Assembly (NCBI RefSeq): GCF_002812485.1
Contig: NZ_CP025003.1
Span: forward strand, 1,240,001-1,304,000
Origin: Dickeya fangzhongdai
Lineage (GTDB): Bacteria; Pseudomonadota; Gammaproteobacteria; Enterobacterales; Enterobacteriaceae
DNA: 64,000 nt
Direction of reading: 5' to 3'
The position numbers were made by a program, and so were the translations under genes. Positions 62,526 to 64,000 of the stretch are shown in pieces; the first letter of the stretch is position 1, and each line of letters begins with the position of its first letter. A model generated the notes under the pieces. That model was not told where the DNA came from, did not search any database, and saw only the letters and a program-made list of their open reading frames with translations.

Positions 62526-64000
62526 ATGATGGACAATTTACGCGCGGCCGCTAACAACGTCGTGCTGAAAATTATTCTTGCCTTGATTATTGGTTCATTC
62601 GTGTTGACCGGCGTGGGGGATTACCTGATACGAGGTTCAGGCGATTACGCGGCCAAGGTGAATGGGCAGGAAATTACCCGGGCTCAGCTAGAGCAGGGCG
62701 TACAGAACGAACGCAGTCGTCAGCAAGAGATGCTGGGAGAGAATTTCTCCGCGCTGGCTGCCAACGAAGGGTATATGCAGCAGTTGCGCAGGCAGGTACT
62801 GTCACAGCTGATCGACGAAACGCTGGTTGTTCAATATTCCCATAATCTGGGACTGAATATCAGCGACGAACAGGTCAAACAGGCGATTTTCTCCGTGCCT
62901 GAGTTCCAGACCAACAACCGTTTCGATAATGATAAATACCTGGCGCAGGTGAGTCAGCTGGGGCTGACGCCGGATGCCTACGCGCAGTTTCTGCGCAAGC
63001 AGCTGTTAACCCAGCAATTGATTCGCGGGCTGGGCAATACTGACTTCGTATTGCAGCAGGAGCTCGATAACCTGGTGGCGATGGCGGCGCAGGATCGCAC
63101 CATTCGCACGGCAACTATCGATCTGAGCGCTCGCGCCAAGAACCAGACCGTTTCTGATGAGGAAGTGAAAAACTTCTACGATCAGAACAAGGGTCGCTAT
63201 CTGGCGCCTGAACAGTTCAAAGTCAGCTATATCATGCTGGATGCCGCTTCCATCATGGATAAAACCAAGGTGGATAACACCGATATCGCGGCCTACTACG
63301 AGCAGCATAAGAGTGAGTTCACCCAGCCGGAACGTAAAAAATACAGCGTCATTCAGTTGAAAACCGAAGCAGACGCCAGAGCCGCGCTGGAGCAACTGAA
63401 GAAAGGCGCTGATTTTGCCGCGTTGGCTAAAGAGAAATCTACCGACATCGTTTCCCGTCGCAACGGCGGTGACCTGGGTTGGATGGATAACGGCTCTACG
63501 GTAGATGAAATCAAACAGGCCGGTCTGAAAGAGAAAGGCCAGCTGTCTGACGTCATCAAATCCTCGGTCGGCTACCTGATTATTCGTCTGGATGATATTC
63601 AGGCGCAGCGCGTCAAGGCGCTGGACGAAGTTCGCGCCGATTTGGCGGAGAAGGTAAAACGCGAGAAAGCGCTGGATGCGTTCTATTCTCTGCAGCAGAA
63701 AATCAGCGAAGCCGCCAGCAATGATAATGAATCGTTGGTCTCCGCTGAGAAAGTCGCCAATATCAAAGCGGTTCAGACCGACTGGTTTACGCGTGACAAT
63801 GTGCCGGCTGCACTGAACTTCCAGCCGGTCACCCAGGCTATTTTCGGTGGTTCGCTAGTCGGCGAGAATGGCACGCCGGGTAATAACTCGGATGTGATCA
63901 GCGTTGAAGGCGACCGTGCGTTTGTATTGCGCGTGACCGAACATAAACCGGAGGCGACCCAGTCGCTGGATCAGGTGCGCGATCAGGTGGTTCAGACGCT
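62526..64000 (+). CDS. ppiD: Periplasmic folding chaperone PpiD (3' end outside window)
   Basis: About 491 codons are visible, of about 625 usual. The N terminus has MMDNLRAAANNVVLKIILAL with one membrane helix (about 14-33), then the periplasmic SurA-like N-domain (VNGQEITRAQLEQG), and the parvulin domain near residues 265-355 (KYSVIQLKTEADARAAL, GGDLGWMDNGSTV, VKSSVGYLIIRLDD-like). It is anchored at the Sec translocon and helps fold exported proteins. Two ATG codons stand in tandem (62526 and 62529). The upstream leader has a small hairpin, TAGCCG with CGGCTA (62433-62448). The frame stays open to the window end. Confidence 0.96.
   Translation, partial: MMDNLRAAANNVVLKIILALIIGSFVLTGVGDYLIRGSGDYAAKVNGQEITRAQLEQGVQNERSRQQEMLGENFSALAANEGYMQQLRRQVLSQLIDETLVVQYSHNLGLNISDEQVKQAIFSVPEFQTNNRFDNDKYLAQVSQLGLTPDAYAQFLRKQLLTQQLIRGLGNTDFVLQQELDNLVAMAAQDRTIRTATIDLSARAKNQTVSDEEVKNFYDQNKGRYLAPEQFKVSYIMLDAASIMDKTKVDNTDIAAYYEQHKSEFTQPERKKYSVIQLKTEADARAALEQLKKGADFAALAKEKSTDIVSRRNGGDLGWMDNGSTVDEIKQAGLKEKGQLSDVIKSSVGYLIIRLDDIQAQRVKALDEVRADLAEKVKREKALDAFYSLQQKISEAASNDNESLVSAEKVANIKAVQTDWFTRDNVPAALNFQPVTQAIFGGSLVGENGTPGNNSDVISVEGDRAFVLRVTEHKPEATQSLDQVRDQVVQT

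Overview
The window looks like a stretch of core chromosome from a plant-associated enterobacterium of the Pectobacteriaceae, most likely Dickeya. This rests on protein similarity recalled from memory, on gene order close to the Escherichia coli rdgC-to-ppiD region, on a complete 127-bp ERIC element and on high-GC coding. The genus is an inference; the order Enterobacterales is near certain.

Layout. 1-743: the 3' end of a chemoreceptor gene. 879-2101: an IS110-family insertion sequence inserted in an intergenic palindrome, followed by about 330 bp of hairpin-rich non-coding DNA. 2438-9382: rdgC, mak and the sbcDC nuclease operon. 9682-12856: phoBR behind a Pho box, then a PstS-like gene. 12866-17366: a short MetE-like methyltransferase with MetR and MetJ sites, then the amino-acid transporters brnQ and proY. 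17460-18846: a 2-Cys peroxiredoxin with an OxyR-like site, and acpH. 19007-24642: queA-tgt-yajC-secD-secF. 24733-28512: yajI, the ERIC element, and mgtA with an unannotated mgtL-type leader peptide. 28778-32971: nrdR-ribD-ribH-nusB-thiL-pgpA. 33076-36127 (minus): xseB-ispA-dxs. 36392-40044: thiI, yajL, panE, yajQ. 40448-46939: an accessory stretch absent from the E. coli order, with a Tat-exported aldo/keto reductase, a SnoaL-like protein, a metallo-beta-lactamase-fold protein, an SDR and an AraC regulator; yajR lies inside it. 47220-52026 (minus): cyoABCDE. 52459-55206: ampG, yajG, bolA. 55519-64000: tig, clpP, clpX, lon, hupB and the start of ppiD, a protein-quality-control block with heat-shock-type promoters before clpP and lon.

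Most striking result. The non-coding left end of the IS110 element (about 892-1077) folds by eye into a 5' hairpin plus two long stem-loops with internal loops, the architecture of an IS110 bridge RNA. All four expected guide segments can be found. Two match the left and right genomic flanks and two match the two IS ends, each in the expected order and polarity around a CT core. Joining the IS ends also creates a -35/-10 pair with 17-bp spacing that would drive this RNA from the circular form. The element sits in the loop of an 11-bp palindrome that it splits in two.

Other observations worth attention: a 16-codon MgtL-like leader ORF upstream of mgtA; two tandem MetR sites and Met boxes before the short MetE-like gene; a 16-bp tandem repeat array running into the yajC ribosome binding site; and a 21-bp duplication of the proY start.
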